Assembly (NCBI RefSeq): GCF_900112795.1
Contig: NZ_FONA01000006.1
Location: forward strand, 124,001 to 188,000
Direction of reading: 5' to 3'
From: Thermophagus xiamenensis
GTDB lineage: Bacteria > Bacteroidota > Bacteroidia > Bacteroidales > Marinilabiliaceae
Length of the DNA stretch: 64,000 bases
Both the position numbers and the translations under genes were made by a program. Each line of letters starts with the position of its first letter. Within the stretch, counting starts at the first letter, position 1. The notes below the pieces were generated by a model. That model ran no database searches. It saw nothing but the letters and a program-made list of their open reading frames with translations, and was not told the DNA's origin. Below are positions 47,508 through 57,266 of this stretch, one piece after another.

Positions 47508-48299
47508 CTACTTAAAAGGTATCACGGCCGCGGGGTCTATCACACGAAAAGTAAATGATTCGGTAAAATAGAGCTGTACTGTTTTGTTGTTGTGCGATTC
47601 ATAACCTATGGAGATATCTTCCCCAATGGCCAGTTCAAAATCACCACCTCTTTCTGAGACTAAAAATGCTCCTTCAATAAAGGGTGCTGCTATAACGGCT
47701 CCCCCCAACAGGTTTTCTACTCTCTTGTACAATGGATAACTTTTACCTGAGGCACTAAAACGTTGCCACAAATCCATATTCATCACCAACGAATAAGGCC
47801 CCTGAACGGAAGCATTCTTAAATTTGGCCACCGCCTCCGAAATGGTTTGAAGAAATTCTTCATCTGCCTCGGGCAAAGTCATAGGGTCGTAATCCGAAGC
47901 ATCCAACAGTCCTTGAATACCGGCTTCTTTAAAGCCTTTGTAGATGGCATTTTCTTCAAAACGTGCCAACTTACGGGCAGCCTGCTCCAAATTTTCGAGA
48001 TCAATATGTTTCGCACCACGTGCTACATTATCGAGTTCCCAGATATTTAACTCAAAAGGAACCCTTGTTTCGATAAGAGGAAGAACCTGCTGAATGCCGT
48101 AATGTACCTCTCCGTTCTGTCCTTCCGGCACCTTAATACGTCCCAGCGGGAGTGCAGCAAAATCCAGCCCTTTGGGGCCATTAACGTCAACAAACTTACG
48201 GGCAGACAACACTGAAGAAAAGAGATCTACTGCCGTGTTGTTGATTTCCTCCCAAGCCTTATCGCAGATGGGAGCCATCGATTTCCTTAAAATATCCAT
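47508..48299 (-). CDS. Family 1 encapsulin shell protein
   Basis: It forms the icosahedral protein shell of an encapsulin nanocompartment (HK97 fold). The 263 residues match in length and in family blocks: the N-terminal helix with PICDKAWEEINN, the ARKFVDVNGPKGLDF region near 33, the E-loop VHYGIQQVLPLIETRVPFEL near 66, and the C-terminal GEDISIGYESHNNKTVQLYF. The ferritin-like gene lies just upstream with an 11-base gap, so cargo and shell are co-expressed. The compartment would store iron and limit Fenton chemistry. Confidence 0.95.
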   Translation of the reverse strand: MDILRKSMAPICDKAWEEINNTAVDLFSSVLSARKFVDVNGPKGLDFAALPLGRIKVPEGQNGEVHYGIQQVLPLIETRVPFELNIWELDNVARGAKHIDLENLEQAARKLARFEENAIYKGFKEAGIQGLLDASDYDPMTLPEADEEFLQTISEAVAKFKNASVQGPYSLVMNMDLWQRFSASGKSYPLYKRVENLLGGAVIAAPFIEGAFLVSERGGDFELAIGEDISIGYESHNNKTVQLYFTESFTFRVIDPAAVIPFK

Positions 48300-48310
48300 A
48301 ATATTTTCTC

Positions 48311-48658
48311 CTATTTTTTAATTTTTCCAATTCCCAGTGAATGTGCCGAAGAATCGGTTGAGTTATTCTCTCCTTCTTCCAGTTCAGTAATATCCCCCTC
48401 GGTAAAAAGATAATTACGCAATTCCTCATCCCAACCCGGCATATTACGACGAAGCCATTCAATGGTCATACAGGCATGTTCAATCTCTTCGTCACGATTG
48501 TGAGCCATAATTTTCCTGAGCGATTCATCTTCGGTAAGATCTACCCGTTGATGATACCAGTCAACAGCTTCGATCTCTTCTTTAAGGCTATTTAAAGCCC
48601 TGGAAAAATTACGTGCTTCCTGTGACAATTCCTCTGCTGGTTCATGATAGTTTGACAT
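48311..48658 (-). CDS. Encapsulated ferritin-like protein (encapsulin cargo)
   Basis: An iron-oxidising half-ferritin that works inside encapsulin. The 115 residues have the ferroxidase pattern of EncFtn: Glu28 in LKEEIEAVDWYHQR and Glu58/His61 in RDEEIEHACM; the 30- and 3-residue spacing equals that of the characterised family. The C-terminus is an acidic, Ser/Asn-rich linker followed by SLGIGKIKK, a typical encapsulin-targeting peptide. It precedes the shell gene in the same operon. The upstream gap carries a dispersed hairpin and the catalase promoter region. Confidence 0.94.
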   Translation of the reverse strand: MSNYHEPAEELSQEARNFSRALNSLKEEIEAVDWYHQRVDLTEDESLRKIMAHNRDEEIEHACMTIEWLRRNMPGWDEELRNYLFTEGDITELEEGENNSTDSSAHSLGIGKIKK

Positions 48659-49010
48659 AGCTAATACTTTTATTATGTTAAAGTTTGATTTTTACTCATA
48701 AGACTTCCAAATATAAACAAATTGACTATAAATAAGAATTATTAAAGGACGAAACGAGCATGACAATGTAAGATTGTAACAAAAGAGAATGTATAAACTT
48801 ACGGTTATGCGAGTTCCATCAGACTAATTAATAAGATAAATTTTATACTACTGAAAAAGAAGTTAGTACGAGTCTCAACAAAACATCCAAAACTTCTAAA
48901 TTGACCAATATTCTCTTTCTTTTTATTGAAATAACACCCATTTATTTACATTGATTTTAAATAGAAAAGGCCATAACTTTCAAATTGCAATTTTCAAAAC
49001 ATAATAAATT
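48659..49010. repeat. Divergent spacer with a reverse hairpin element and a palindrome
   Basis: A reverse copy of the hairpin element is at 48747-48820 (GGACGAAACGAGCATGAC to GTTATGCGAGTTCCATC), followed by AAGATAAATTTTATAC. AAATTGCAATTT, a perfect 12-bp palindrome (48982-48993), lies 17 bases before the catalase start and could be an operator; that role is a guess. No gene is seen. Confidence 0.7.
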
Positions 49011-50486
49011 ATGGCAAAAAAGAAACTTACCACCGCATCGGGGCGCCCCTATTTTGAGAAACAGGACAGCATGACTGTCGGCCCCAAAGGTCCGATTCTT
49101 TTACAGGATTACTATCTTCATGAGCAGATGGCTCACTTTAACCGGGAACGAATTCCCGAAAGGGTTGTGCATGCCAAGGGGTCCGGAGCATTCGGGACCT
49201 TCAGAGTAACTCACGACATCACAAGATATACCAAGGCCAAATTATTCAGTAAACCCGGCAATAAATGCCGTGTATTTGCGAGATTCTCGACCGTGGGAGG
49301 AGAAAGAGGAAGTGCCGATACAGAAAGAGATCCGCGTGGTTTCGCTGTCAAATTTTATACAGAAGAGGGTAACTGGGATTTGGTTGGAAACAACACTCCT
49401 GTTTTCTTTATCAAAGATCCGAAGAAATTTGCCGACTTCATCCACACCCAGAAGCGCGATCCCAAAACCAACCTTATCAGTCAAACTATGCGCTGGGATT
49501 TCTGGAGCTTAAATCCGGAAAGTTTGCATCAGGTTCTCATTCTCTTCAGTGACAGGGGGACACCTGACGGATATAGAAAAATGAACGGATACGGAAGCCA
49601 CACCTTTTCAATGATCAATGATAAAAATGAAAGGGTATGGGTAAAATACCACTTTAAAACGTTGCAAGGAATTCATAACCTGACGGCACAACAGGCAGAA
49701 GAGTTAAAAGGAAAAGATCCGGATTATTCACAGCGGGATCTTCTGAACGCCATTGAAAAAGGCGATTATCCCCAATGGGCATTAAAAATACAGGTCATGA
49801 CGGAAGAACAAGCTAAGCATTTCCGATGGAATCCTTTTGATCTGACCAAAGTATGGCCTCATAGTGAATACCCTCTGATCGATGTGGGCATTCTGGAATT
49901 AAACGAAATTCCTGCCAATTACTTTGCCGATGTTGAACAAGCAGCCTTCAACCCTTCCAATTTGATAGACGGGTTGGATGTATCACCTGACAAAATGTTG
50001 CAAGGCAGATTGTTATCTTATCCGGATGCCCATCGTTACCGACTGGGAGTTAATTACGAACAAATTCCGGTAAACCGTCCCATTTGTCCGGCACATAATT
50101 ATCAACGCGATGGCTTTATGACTGTAAATGGAAATCATGGAAGTGCGCCAAACTATTATCCCAATAGTTTCGATGATATTGAACCGGATAAAAAATACAA
50201 AATTCCCTCCTTTAATGTCGAGTCAAACCTGGCTGACACTTATGATCGTAATGAAAACGATGATGACCATTATACCCAACCCGGCCTCCTTTTTAGAAAA
50301 GTAATGACTGATCAGGAGCGGAAAAACACTGTTGCCAACATCGTTGATGCCATGCAACAAATTGATGGCCCCAAACGAGATGAAATAATTTCCCGCCAAC
50401 TGGGACACTTTGCCAAAGCCGACCGGGAACTGGCCATTGGCGTAGCCAAAGGATTGAATTCCCCATTCGACGTTGACAAAATTTAA
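49011..50486 (+). CDS. katA: Heme catalase
   Basis: It splits hydrogen peroxide to water and oxygen. The 491 residues are of the small-subunit clade. The catalytic His54 is in RVVHAKGSGAFGTF, the distal Asn is in LVGNNTPVFFIKDP near 127, and the proximal Tyr with Arg is in LLSYPDAHRYRLG near 335. The NADPH-binding and C-terminal segments are of normal length. There is no signal peptide. The gene is divergent from the encapsulin operon and ends at a strong terminator. A Fur/PerR-type regulator is encoded 11 kb away. Confidence 0.97.
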   Translation: MAKKKLTTASGRPYFEKQDSMTVGPKGPILLQDYYLHEQMAHFNRERIPERVVHAKGSGAFGTFRVTHDITRYTKAKLFSKPGNKCRVFARFSTVGGERGSADTERDPRGFAVKFYTEEGNWDLVGNNTPVFFIKDPKKFADFIHTQKRDPKTNLISQTMRWDFWSLNPESLHQVLILFSDRGTPDGYRKMNGYGSHTFSMINDKNERVWVKYHFKTLQGIHNLTAQQAEELKGKDPDYSQRDLLNAIEKGDYPQWALKIQVMTEEQAKHFRWNPFDLTKVWPHSEYPLIDVGILELNEIPANYFADVEQAAFNPSNLIDGLDVSPDKMLQGRLLSYPDAHRYRLGVNYEQIPVNRPICPAHNYQRDGFMTVNGNHGSAPNYYPNSFDDIEPDKKYKIPSFNVESNLADTYDRNENDDDHYTQPGLLFRKVMTDQERKNTVANIVDAMQQIDGPKRDEIISRQLGHFAKADRELAIGVAKGLNSPFDVDKI

Positions 50487-50501
50487 CCTCCTACAACACC
50501 T

Positions 50502-50545
50502 ATACAGGCCATTGTTAATTTATTAGCAAATGGCCTGTATTTTCA
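50502..50545 (+). terminator. Terminator after catalase gene
   Basis: A perfect 12-bp stem, ATACAGGCCATT (50502-50513) with AATGGCCTGTAT (50529-50540), is followed by TTTC. Confidence 0.85.
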
Positions 50546-50565
50546 AAAATTTATCCCAAATAGAG

Positions 50566-50573
50566 TATCTTTG
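50566..50573 (+). promoter_or_regulatory. -7 box of the Kef-type antiporter gene
   Basis: TATCTTTG fits TAnnTTTG, 52 bases before the start at 50625; the -33 region reads TTTC. Confidence 0.4.
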
Positions 50574-50624
50574 TCTATTGAAACGGAAGGTTTGTTCCGA
50601 TTTACCAAAACCAACATGTAATCA

Positions 50625-52607
50625 ATGGAATTTTCGATACTCAAGGATATCCTTATCATCTTTGCTCTCTCAACGATTGTCAACTATATCTTCACCAAGA
50701 TTAAAGTTCCTACTATAGTTGGTTATCTTATCACCGGTGTATTGGCGGGTCCTCATTTGGGCGGAGTTATCACCAATATTGAAAACATCGATGTTTTGGC
50801 TGAAATTGGCATCGTATTATTGCTTTTCACCATTGGTCTGGAATTCTCGTTAAAACATCTGATAAAAATCCGGGTTCTTGTTTTTTGGGGAGGATTTCTT
50901 CAGTTTTCCTTAACCACTCTTATTGTCATGGGTGTGGCCCGTGCATACGATTTGGACCTGAAAGGTTCTTTTTTTGTAGGTTTTCTAACAGCACTAAGCA
51001 GTACGGCTGTGGTTCTAAAGATTCTTCAGGACCGGTCGGAAATAACGTCCAATTACGGTCGTACGGTCATGGGTATTCTCATCTTTCAGGATTTAATCCT
51101 GGTACCTCTGTTGCTGTTCACTCCAATCATCGGAGGAGAGTCGGGGAACATTTTCAGAGAGATTTTAATGATGGGACTTAAATCGGCGGTCATCCTACTA
51201 TTCGTACTCTTCGGGAACAAATGGTTTATGAACAGACTGCTTCATGCCATAGCCATGACCAAGAACCAGGAATTATTTTTGATGAGTATTCTGCTGATTT
51301 GTTTATCTGTAGCTTTTTTAACGGCCGAATTGGGTATGTCTCTGGCTTTTGGGGCATTTCTGGCAGGATTAATGATCTCTGAATCGGAATATAGCCATCA
51401 GGCATTCAGTCACATCATTCCCTTTAAAGATACCTTCACCTCATTTTTTTTCGTTTCAATAGGGATGTTGCTGGATCTTCAGTTTGTCATGGACAACCTG
51501 TACACCGTTCTTCTGACGGTAATAATGGTTGTTGTAATAAAAATCATAATCGCCAGTGGGACAGCATTTATGTTGGGACATACCATTCGGGGAGTTATTC
51601 TGGTAGGACTTTCGTTGGCACAGGTTGGGGAGTTTTCCTTTATTTTGGTAAAAATGGGGCAAAATTATCATCTTATATCTGATTACTATTATCAGTTATT
51701 TTTGGCGGTGGCGGTCATCACCATGTCAATCTCCCCCTTTCTGATTATGGTATCCAAGCCCTTGTCAAATGCGGTGATAAAACTACCCCTTCCGCCAAAA
51801 ATCGTTGAAGGCCTCTTTCCTCTCAGACAAATGGAAGTTCCGACACTAAAAAACCACCTGGTTTTGATAGGAAAAGACCCTCGGGTGTTAAGTATGTCAA
51901 TCATGGCCCGACACTTAAAAATTCCTTACATCTCTATAGTATTTGATCCGGCCATTGTGAAAGCCCGTCAGAAAAAGGGAGAGACTGTCATTTACGGAGA
52001 TGCCCAAAACACACCAATATTAGAGAAAGCACACATTAAAACAGCATCGGTAATTGTGGTTTCTATCGGTGATGTAGTAACGGCCATGTCGGTAACCGAG
52101 AAAGTGAGGCTCTTAAACAAACATGCCTCCATTATCGTCCGAACCCGGCAAATTGATGATGCAGAAGACTTATATAAATTGGGTGCAACGCAGGTAATAC
52201 CTGAAGAGTTCGAAACCGCTATAGAAATGTTTGAACGGGTACTCAATAAATTTCTGATGCCTCATGATCAGATCGAAGTAATCATTGGAAATATTCGTAA
52301 AAATAATTACGGTTTGGTACGAGATGGGAAAAAACGCTGGAGGAAATCGATTCTGAGTCATCTTCCCAATTTGGAGATATCGGCTTTGAAAGTAGAGGAA
52401 GAATCCCCTGTTGCCGGTCATTCCCTGGCTCAACTGGCTTTCAGGAGTACCTTTGGTGTAACGGTGGTAGCCATTAAAAGAGCCGAAGAGCTAATCGATC
52501 ATCCCGGCCCAAACACCTCGCTATATAAAAATGATATCGTTTATGTTTTGGGGCGACAAGAACAAATTGCGCATGCTGTTAACCTCTTCGGAAAACAAAA
52601 AGGATAA
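50625..52607 (+). CDS. Kef-type CPA2 cation:proton antiporter with RCK domains
   Basis: A 660-residue inner-membrane protein. About 12 hydrophobic helices fill residues 5-385 (IVGYLITGVLAGPH near 33; ALSSTAVVLKIL near 120; LAFGAFLAGLMIS near 240). A nucleotide-binding TrkA-N/RCK domain follows (about 405-520, VLIGKDPRVLS, GDAQNTPILEKA), then a TrkA-C domain (about 575-655). The family exchanges K+ or Na+ for protons, and in other bacteria protects from electrophiles; no kefF-type partner is next door. It converges with the ferredoxin oxidoreductase operon. Confidence 0.9.
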   Translation: MEFSILKDILIIFALSTIVNYIFTKIKVPTIVGYLITGVLAGPHLGGVITNIENIDVLAEIGIVLLLFTIGLEFSLKHLIKIRVLVFWGGFLQFSLTTLIVMGVARAYDLDLKGSFFVGFLTALSSTAVVLKILQDRSEITSNYGRTVMGILIFQDLILVPLLLFTPIIGGESGNIFREILMMGLKSAVILLFVLFGNKWFMNRLLHAIAMTKNQELFLMSILLICLSVAFLTAELGMSLAFGAFLAGLMISESEYSHQAFSHIIPFKDTFTSFFFVSIGMLLDLQFVMDNLYTVLLTVIMVVVIKIIIASGTAFMLGHTIRGVILVGLSLAQVGEFSFILVKMGQNYHLISDYYYQLFLAVAVITMSISPFLIMVSKPLSNAVIKLPLPPKIVEGLFPLRQMEVPTLKNHLVLIGKDPRVLSMSIMARHLKIPYISIVFDPAIVKARQKKGETVIYGDAQNTPILEKAHIKTASVIVVSIGDVVTAMSVTEKVRLLNKHASIIVRTRQIDDAEDLYKLGATQVIPEEFETAIEMFERVLNKFLMPHDQIEVIIGNIRKNNYGLVRDGKKRWRKSILSHLPNLEISALKVEEESPVAGHSLAQLAFRSTFGVTVVAIKRAEELIDHPGPNTSLYKNDIVYVLGRQEQIAHAVNLFGKQKG

Positions 52608-52762
52608 AGGGAACCCGAAAAACACAACTGATTGACCTTTTCCCATTATTCTTTATGCGGTGAAAATAAATTCATTTTATAGGCAAAAAGATCAACCGGC
52701 TCGTCACGGATTCCCTTTCTATAAGTACAGAAAATGGTTATCTGTATCTCAAAACAGTTTAT

Positions 52763-53779
52763 CTATTTCACTTCCCAGACATCGCCTGAAGTAACCAAAT
52801 CTCTAAACGATTTGATTTTTGATTCTTTTTTTATTTTGTCCATTTGCTCTATAAAACATTGATCGTAGACCGGAGCCTCGGCATCTCGGATAACACCCAA
52901 TGCCACCGGGAATTCAGGATATTCCATGTCCGCAAGTTTAAGATGAATTGTGGGATCTTCGCAATGTGCATCATGAACCAGGATATCGTTTTCTGTAATT
53001 CCTCCTTCTCCAATGGTGACAACTTTCAGGCGTGTACCATCCAACACAAGGCCCTTATTGCGGTTTTTCCCGAAAATCATAGGCTTCCCATGTTCCAAAA
53101 CAATAGTTCTGTCATCCTTAAACTTTTTATCGGTTATTTCCCGGTGCGTATTATCATTATATATTACACAGTTCTGCAGCACTTCAACGATGGAGGTTCC
53201 TTTGTGTTTTGATGCGGCTTTCATTACCTCAACCGAAAGTTTGATTTCCTTATCGATGGTACGGGCAAAGAAATAGCCTCTGGCACCGATGGTCAATTCA
53301 CCCGGGCGAAAGGGATACTCAATGGTTCCAAAAGGAGAAGTTTTGGAAATGAACCCGCGCTTTGAGGTGGGCGAATATTGCCCTTTTGTCAAACCATAAA
53401 TTTGATTGTTAAAAAGAATGATATTAATATCAATATTCCTACGGATAACATGTATGAAGTGATTACCTCCAATAGCCAAAGCATCGCCGTCACCCGTAAT
53501 TTGCCATACGCTAAGTTTAGGATTGGCCAGTTTCACCCCGGAGGCAATAGCCGATGCGCGGCCATGAATGGTGTGAAACCCGTAAGTACTCATATAATAG
53601 GGTAACCTGGAGGAACATCCAATACCGGAAATAACGGCAATTTGATCGTTGGGTATCTTGAGCTCGGCCATGGTTTTTTGCAGAGAATTCAAGATGGCAT
53701 GATCTCCACAACCGGGACACCACCGAACATTTTGGTCGCTTTTATATTCCAGAAAAGCGAGTTTTTTATTATCAGACAT
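52763..53779 (-). CDS. korB: 2-oxoacid:ferredoxin oxidoreductase, beta subunit
   Basis: The thiamine-diphosphate subunit of an enzyme that oxidatively decarboxylates a 2-oxoacid to its acyl-CoA and reduces ferredoxin. In 338 residues it has the cluster start CPGCGD (Cys21, Cys24), the ThDP motif GDGDALAIGGNH near 95, ILFNNQIYGLTKGQYSPTS near 120 and VLQNCVIYN near 197. It lies 3 bases after the alpha subunit gene and is certainly co-transcribed. The 2-oxoglutarate-type assignment follows the fused alpha subunit; pyruvate or other acids are possible. Confidence 0.92.
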   Translation of the reverse strand: MSDNKKLAFLEYKSDQNVRWCPGCGDHAILNSLQKTMAELKIPNDQIAVISGIGCSSRLPYYMSTYGFHTIHGRASAIASGVKLANPKLSVWQITGDGDALAIGGNHFIHVIRRNIDINIILFNNQIYGLTKGQYSPTSKRGFISKTSPFGTIEYPFRPGELTIGARGYFFARTIDKEIKLSVEVMKAASKHKGTSIVEVLQNCVIYNDNTHREITDKKFKDDRTIVLEHGKPMIFGKNRNKGLVLDGTRLKVVTIGEGGITENDILVHDAHCEDPTIHLKLADMEYPEFPVALGVIRDAEAPVYDQCFIEQMDKIKKESKIKSFRDLVTSGDVWEVK

Positions 53780-53782
53780 AGC

Positions 53783-55630
53783 TTATTCTTCTAAAATTTT
53801 TTCAAAATGATTTTTCAGTTCACCAACAGTAAAAGGCAAACCTTCCACTTTATTGTATTGACGAAGCAAAACATCGGGAAATTTACTTCGAAGGTAATTG
53901 GCAAATTGGCCCATATTAAGTTCACATACCACAATTTTGCGAAAACGTTTTAGAACATCATAACTGTTTTTGGGCAATGGATTTATGTAATTGAAATGTG
54001 CCAAAGCAACCTTTTTACCTTCTTTCTGCAATTCTTCGAGGGCGGTTAACAAATGACCAAAGGTGCCGCCCCATCCAACAATAAGAAGCTCGGCGTCTTG
54101 GTCGCCATGCACTTCTAAAGGAGGAATAAAATCGGCTACTCTGTCGATTTTTTCCTGTCTCATTTTCACCATTTTGAAATGATTATGATGATCGTAAGAA
54201 ACTTCACCGGTGAGGTAGTCTTTTTCCAGACCTCCAATTCGATGCTGATAGCCGGGAGTACCGGGGATAGCCCAGTATCTGTTAAGTCGTTCAGGATCGC
54301 GCTCATAAACATTCCACTGATTGGCAGGGTTATTCACATACGGAGGATTAATATCCGGGAATTGGTCTTCATCCGGTATCCGCCAGGGTTGTGTTCCATT
54401 AGCCAAAAATCCGTCCGACAGCAAAATTACAGGTGTCATATGCTCGATTGCAATCTTTGCCGCATAAAAGGCATAATCAAAGCAATTAACGGGAGAACTG
54501 GCAGCCATCACCACCAGCGGACTCTCCCCATTACGCCCGTAAAGTGCCTGATTTAAGTCAGCCTGTTCAGTTTTGGTTGGAAGTCCTGTACTGGGCCCTC
54601 CTCGTTGAACATCCACAACGACCAAAGGTAGTTCAGCCATTACGGCCAGTCCCAATGCTTCTCCCTTCAGAGCCAGTCCGGGTCCGGAAGTGGAGGTAAT
54701 CCCAAGATTTCCGGCAAAACTGGCACCAATGGCGGTGGATATTGCCGCAATTTCGTCTTCGGCCTGAAAAACCTTAACTCCTAAATCTTTCCTTGCGGAC
54801 AATTCCTGTAATATTTCGGTAGCAGGAGTAATGGGATAAGAGCCTAAAAAGAGTTCGAGACCGCTTTTTTGAGCAGCAAGTAAAAAGCCCCAAGCTATCG
54901 CTCTGTTTCCGTTCAGATTACGATATATGCCCGGTTTAATCTCTGCCGGAGAAATGTGATAAGAAGGTGTAACAGCCTGAATAATTACTCCGTAGTTATA
55001 TCCTGCTTCCAACACACGAACATTGGCTTCGGCAATTTTCTCCTTCTTGGCAAATTTTTCCCGAATAAGATGCTCCGCATCCTTAATGGGACGGTGGAAA
55101 AGCCAAAATACCAAACCTAAAGCATACATATTTTTACTACGAAGTATGGACTTATTGTCCAATCCCATGTCCTTCAGGCTCTCCCTCGTCATCGTGGTAA
55201 TTGGAGCTTTAATAATATTATAGCTTCCAAGGTTGTCCTCTTCTATAGGATCATTCGATTTGTATCCTGCTCTAGCAAGATTTTTATCATCAAAGCTATC
55301 CACATCCAGAATAATGGTAGCACCGGGTTTAAGCCACTCCAGGTTAGCCTTTAATGCAGCCGGATTCATAGCTACCAACACATCTGCCTTATCTCCCGGG
55401 GTATACACTTCGCTGTGTCCAAAATGGACCTGAAAGCCGGAAACACCGCTTATTGTACCTTGTGGTGCCCGTATTTCTGCAGGGAAGTCGGGAAACGTGG
55501 AAATGTCGTTTCCGTAGATGGCCGACGAAAAGGAAAAGAGCGACCCTGTCAACTGCATTCCATCTCCTGAATCACCTGAAAATCTGACGACCACTTCTTC
55601 CTTTTCAATAACTTTTGATTTTTTAGCCAT
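53783..55630 (-). CDS. korA: 2-oxoacid:ferredoxin oxidoreductase, fused gamma-alpha subunit
   Basis: 615 residues. The N-terminal gamma domain (about 10-190) starts VVRFSGDSGDGMQLTG and holds PDFPAEIRAPQGT. The alpha domain follows from about 230 (GNRAIAWGFLLAAQ, LGSYPITPATEILQEL, GPGLALKGEALGLAVMAELP). The C-terminal part (ELLIVGWGGTFGHL) is the usual end domain. Together with the beta subunit it feeds reduced ferredoxin to the cell and links the TCA intermediates to it. The start is at 55630; the promoter was not identified in the 280-base gap to the carbonic anhydrase gene. Confidence 0.93.
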   Translation of the reverse strand: MAKKSKVIEKEEVVVRFSGDSGDGMQLTGSLFSFSSAIYGNDISTFPDFPAEIRAPQGTISGVSGFQVHFGHSEVYTPGDKADVLVAMNPAALKANLEWLKPGATIILDVDSFDDKNLARAGYKSNDPIEEDNLGSYNIIKAPITTMTRESLKDMGLDNKSILRSKNMYALGLVFWLFHRPIKDAEHLIREKFAKKEKIAEANVRVLEAGYNYGVIIQAVTPSYHISPAEIKPGIYRNLNGNRAIAWGFLLAAQKSGLELFLGSYPITPATEILQELSARKDLGVKVFQAEDEIAAISTAIGASFAGNLGITSTSGPGLALKGEALGLAVMAELPLVVVDVQRGGPSTGLPTKTEQADLNQALYGRNGESPLVVMAASSPVNCFDYAFYAAKIAIEHMTPVILLSDGFLANGTQPWRIPDEDQFPDINPPYVNNPANQWNVYERDPERLNRYWAIPGTPGYQHRIGGLEKDYLTGEVSYDHHNHFKMVKMRQEKIDRVADFIPPLEVHGDQDAELLIVGWGGTFGHLLTALEELQKEGKKVALAHFNYINPLPKNSYDVLKRFRKIVVCELNMGQFANYLRSKFPDVLLRQYNKVEGLPFTVGELKNHFEKILEE

Positions 55631-55818
55631 AATTTTGCTTATTATAGATTGTTGATCTTCAAAATTTAGTTGATAAATAAAAAAAACGCCAGAACCTTTT
55701 ACCGGCTCCGGGGTTAATTCTAATATTAATTAAATGTAAAGTTAGAGAGTAAGAAACAAGAGAAATGTGACAAATATCACATTTGGGGGATTCAAAATGT
55801 GCTTTGCAACAGTTAGTT

Positions 55819-55826
55819 TATATTTG
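55819..55826 (+). promoter_or_regulatory. -7 box of the gamma-carbonic anhydrase gene
   Basis: TATATTTG matches TAnnTTTG and lies 86 bases before the ATG at 55912; a -33 box is not clear. Its position after the upstream in-frame starts argues that translation begins at 55912. Confidence 0.4.
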
Positions 55827-55911
55827 CACTCTGAAGCGGTTATCCATTGATAATTTAATGGTTCAATTTGGGTATTTGTTTAATCTTATAACTTTAAAAA
55901 AAAGAAAAATC

Positions 55912-56427
55912 ATGGCATTAATTAAATCAGTAAGAGGGTTTACCCCAAAAATTGGAAAAAATGTATTTTTAGCTGACAATGCAACAATAATAGGAGATGT
56001 CGAAATGGGGGATGATTGCAGCATTTGGTTTAATGCAGTGTTGCGAGGCGATGTGAACAGTATTCGTATAGGAAATAAAGTCAATATCCAAGATGGGTCG
56101 GTTTTACACACATTGTACCAAAAATCGACAATTGAAATAGGTAATAACGTCTCAATTGGACACAACGTGACCATTCATGGTGCTAAAATAGAAGACAATG
56201 TTTTAATTGGGATTGGTGCTACAGTCTTGGACCATGCGGTTGTGGGTTCCAATTCAATTGTTGCGGCCAATTCATTGGTTTTAAGTGGGACTAAAATAGA
56301 ACCAAACAGTATATATGCAGGTGTACCCGCAAAAAAAGTAAAAGACATTGAACCGGAACAAACGCAAGAAATGATTAATAAAATTGCCAATAACTACCTC
56401 ATGTATGCAGGATGGTATAAAGATTAA
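55912..56427 (+). CDS. Gamma-class carbonic anhydrase-like protein
   Basis: A left-handed beta-helix protein of 171 residues. Zinc ligands His66, His84 and His89 are all in place (SVLHTLY; SIGHNVTIHG), as is the hexapeptide rhythm from residue 20 to 145. The C-terminal helix is normal. The start MALIKSVRGF (55912) is chosen over an upstream ATG (55783) because similarity and an A-rich ribosome-binding stretch begin there. It converges with murI and overlaps its end by 4 bases. Carbonic anhydrase or acyl-transferase-like activity is unproven for many members. Confidence 0.9.
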   Translation: MALIKSVRGFTPKIGKNVFLADNATIIGDVEMGDDCSIWFNAVLRGDVNSIRIGNKVNIQDGSVLHTLYQKSTIEIGNNVSIGHNVTIHGAKIEDNVLIGIGATVLDHAVVGSNSIVAANSLVLSGTKIEPNSIYAGVPAKKVKDIEPEQTQEMINKIANNYLMYAGWYKD

Positions 56428-57266
56428 TCAAAGAATATCCGTTCTGATTTAACAGGAAAATCCAGAAAAATACTGGATGCTTCATCAAACTTCTCGGGGC
56501 TTTCCGTTGTAAAAAAACGACAAGTCCCATTTTTTGTACATCTTCGATTGATCTCCGGATGTCGATAAAGATAATCCTTAAGACTCTTAGCAACAACCGA
56601 CCCTTGTGAAAGAATTCTTACATGCGCAGGAACATTTTTCTTAATTAAAGGAAGCAATAAAGGATAATGTGTACATCCAAGAATGAGTGCATCAATATCT
56701 TTGTCTTTTGAGAACAATAATCCCAAATCACGTTTAACAAAAAAGGCTGCCCCTTCAGTATCAATTTCATTATTTTCGACCAAAGGAACCCACATAGGGC
56801 AAGCCTGTTGAGATACTATGGCATCGGGAAGAAATTTTCGAATTTCCATAACATAGGACAATGATTGAATGGTGCCCGGAGTACCAACAACCCCTATATG
56901 CTTATTTTGAGTATAATGTATGATTTGTTCTGCACTAGGCCTAACTACACCGAGTACCCTCCTTGAAGGATCAAATTTAGGAAGGTCTCGTTGCTGAATT
57001 GTTCTTAAGGCCTTAGCCGAGGCTGTATTACATGCTAAAATCACTAAATGAGAACCCATTTCAAACAGTTTTAACACTGATTGAAGCGTATACTTATATA
57101 CAACCTCAAATGAACGGGTACCATAAGGTGTACGGGCATTATCACCCAAATAAAGAAAATCGTATTCAGGAAAATTTCTACGAAATTCGTTTAATATGGT
57201 AAGCCCCCCATAACCGGAATCGAAAACACCGATAGGTCCTTCCAAAGTTTTATCATAGATATTCAT
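56424..57266 (-). CDS. murI: Glutamate racemase
   Basis: It makes D-glutamate for peptidoglycan. The 280 residues carry the acid/base pair Cys79 (ILACNTASA) and Cys198 with His200 (ALILGCTHYP), and the FDSGYGG loop with Asp16; D-glutamate contacts are normal. The start codon (ATG at 57266) is formed at the edge of a dispersed repeat (TTTATACGGATGAAT). It follows the ompH genes on the same strand as in many Bacteroidota, but 480 bases of repeat-bearing spacer separate them. The tail overlaps the carbonic anhydrase gene by 4 bases on the other strand. Confidence 0.95.
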   Translation of the reverse strand: MNIYDKTLEGPIGVFDSGYGGLTILNEFRRNFPEYDFLYLGDNARTPYGTRSFEVVYKYTLQSVLKLFEMGSHLVILACNTASAKALRTIQQRDLPKFDPSRRVLGVVRPSAEQIIHYTQNKHIGVVGTPGTIQSLSYVMEIRKFLPDAIVSQQACPMWVPLVENNEIDTEGAAFFVKRDLGLLFSKDKDIDALILGCTHYPLLLPLIKKNVPAHVRILSQGSVVAKSLKDYLYRHPEINRRCTKNGTCRFFTTESPEKFDEASSIFLDFPVKSERIFFD

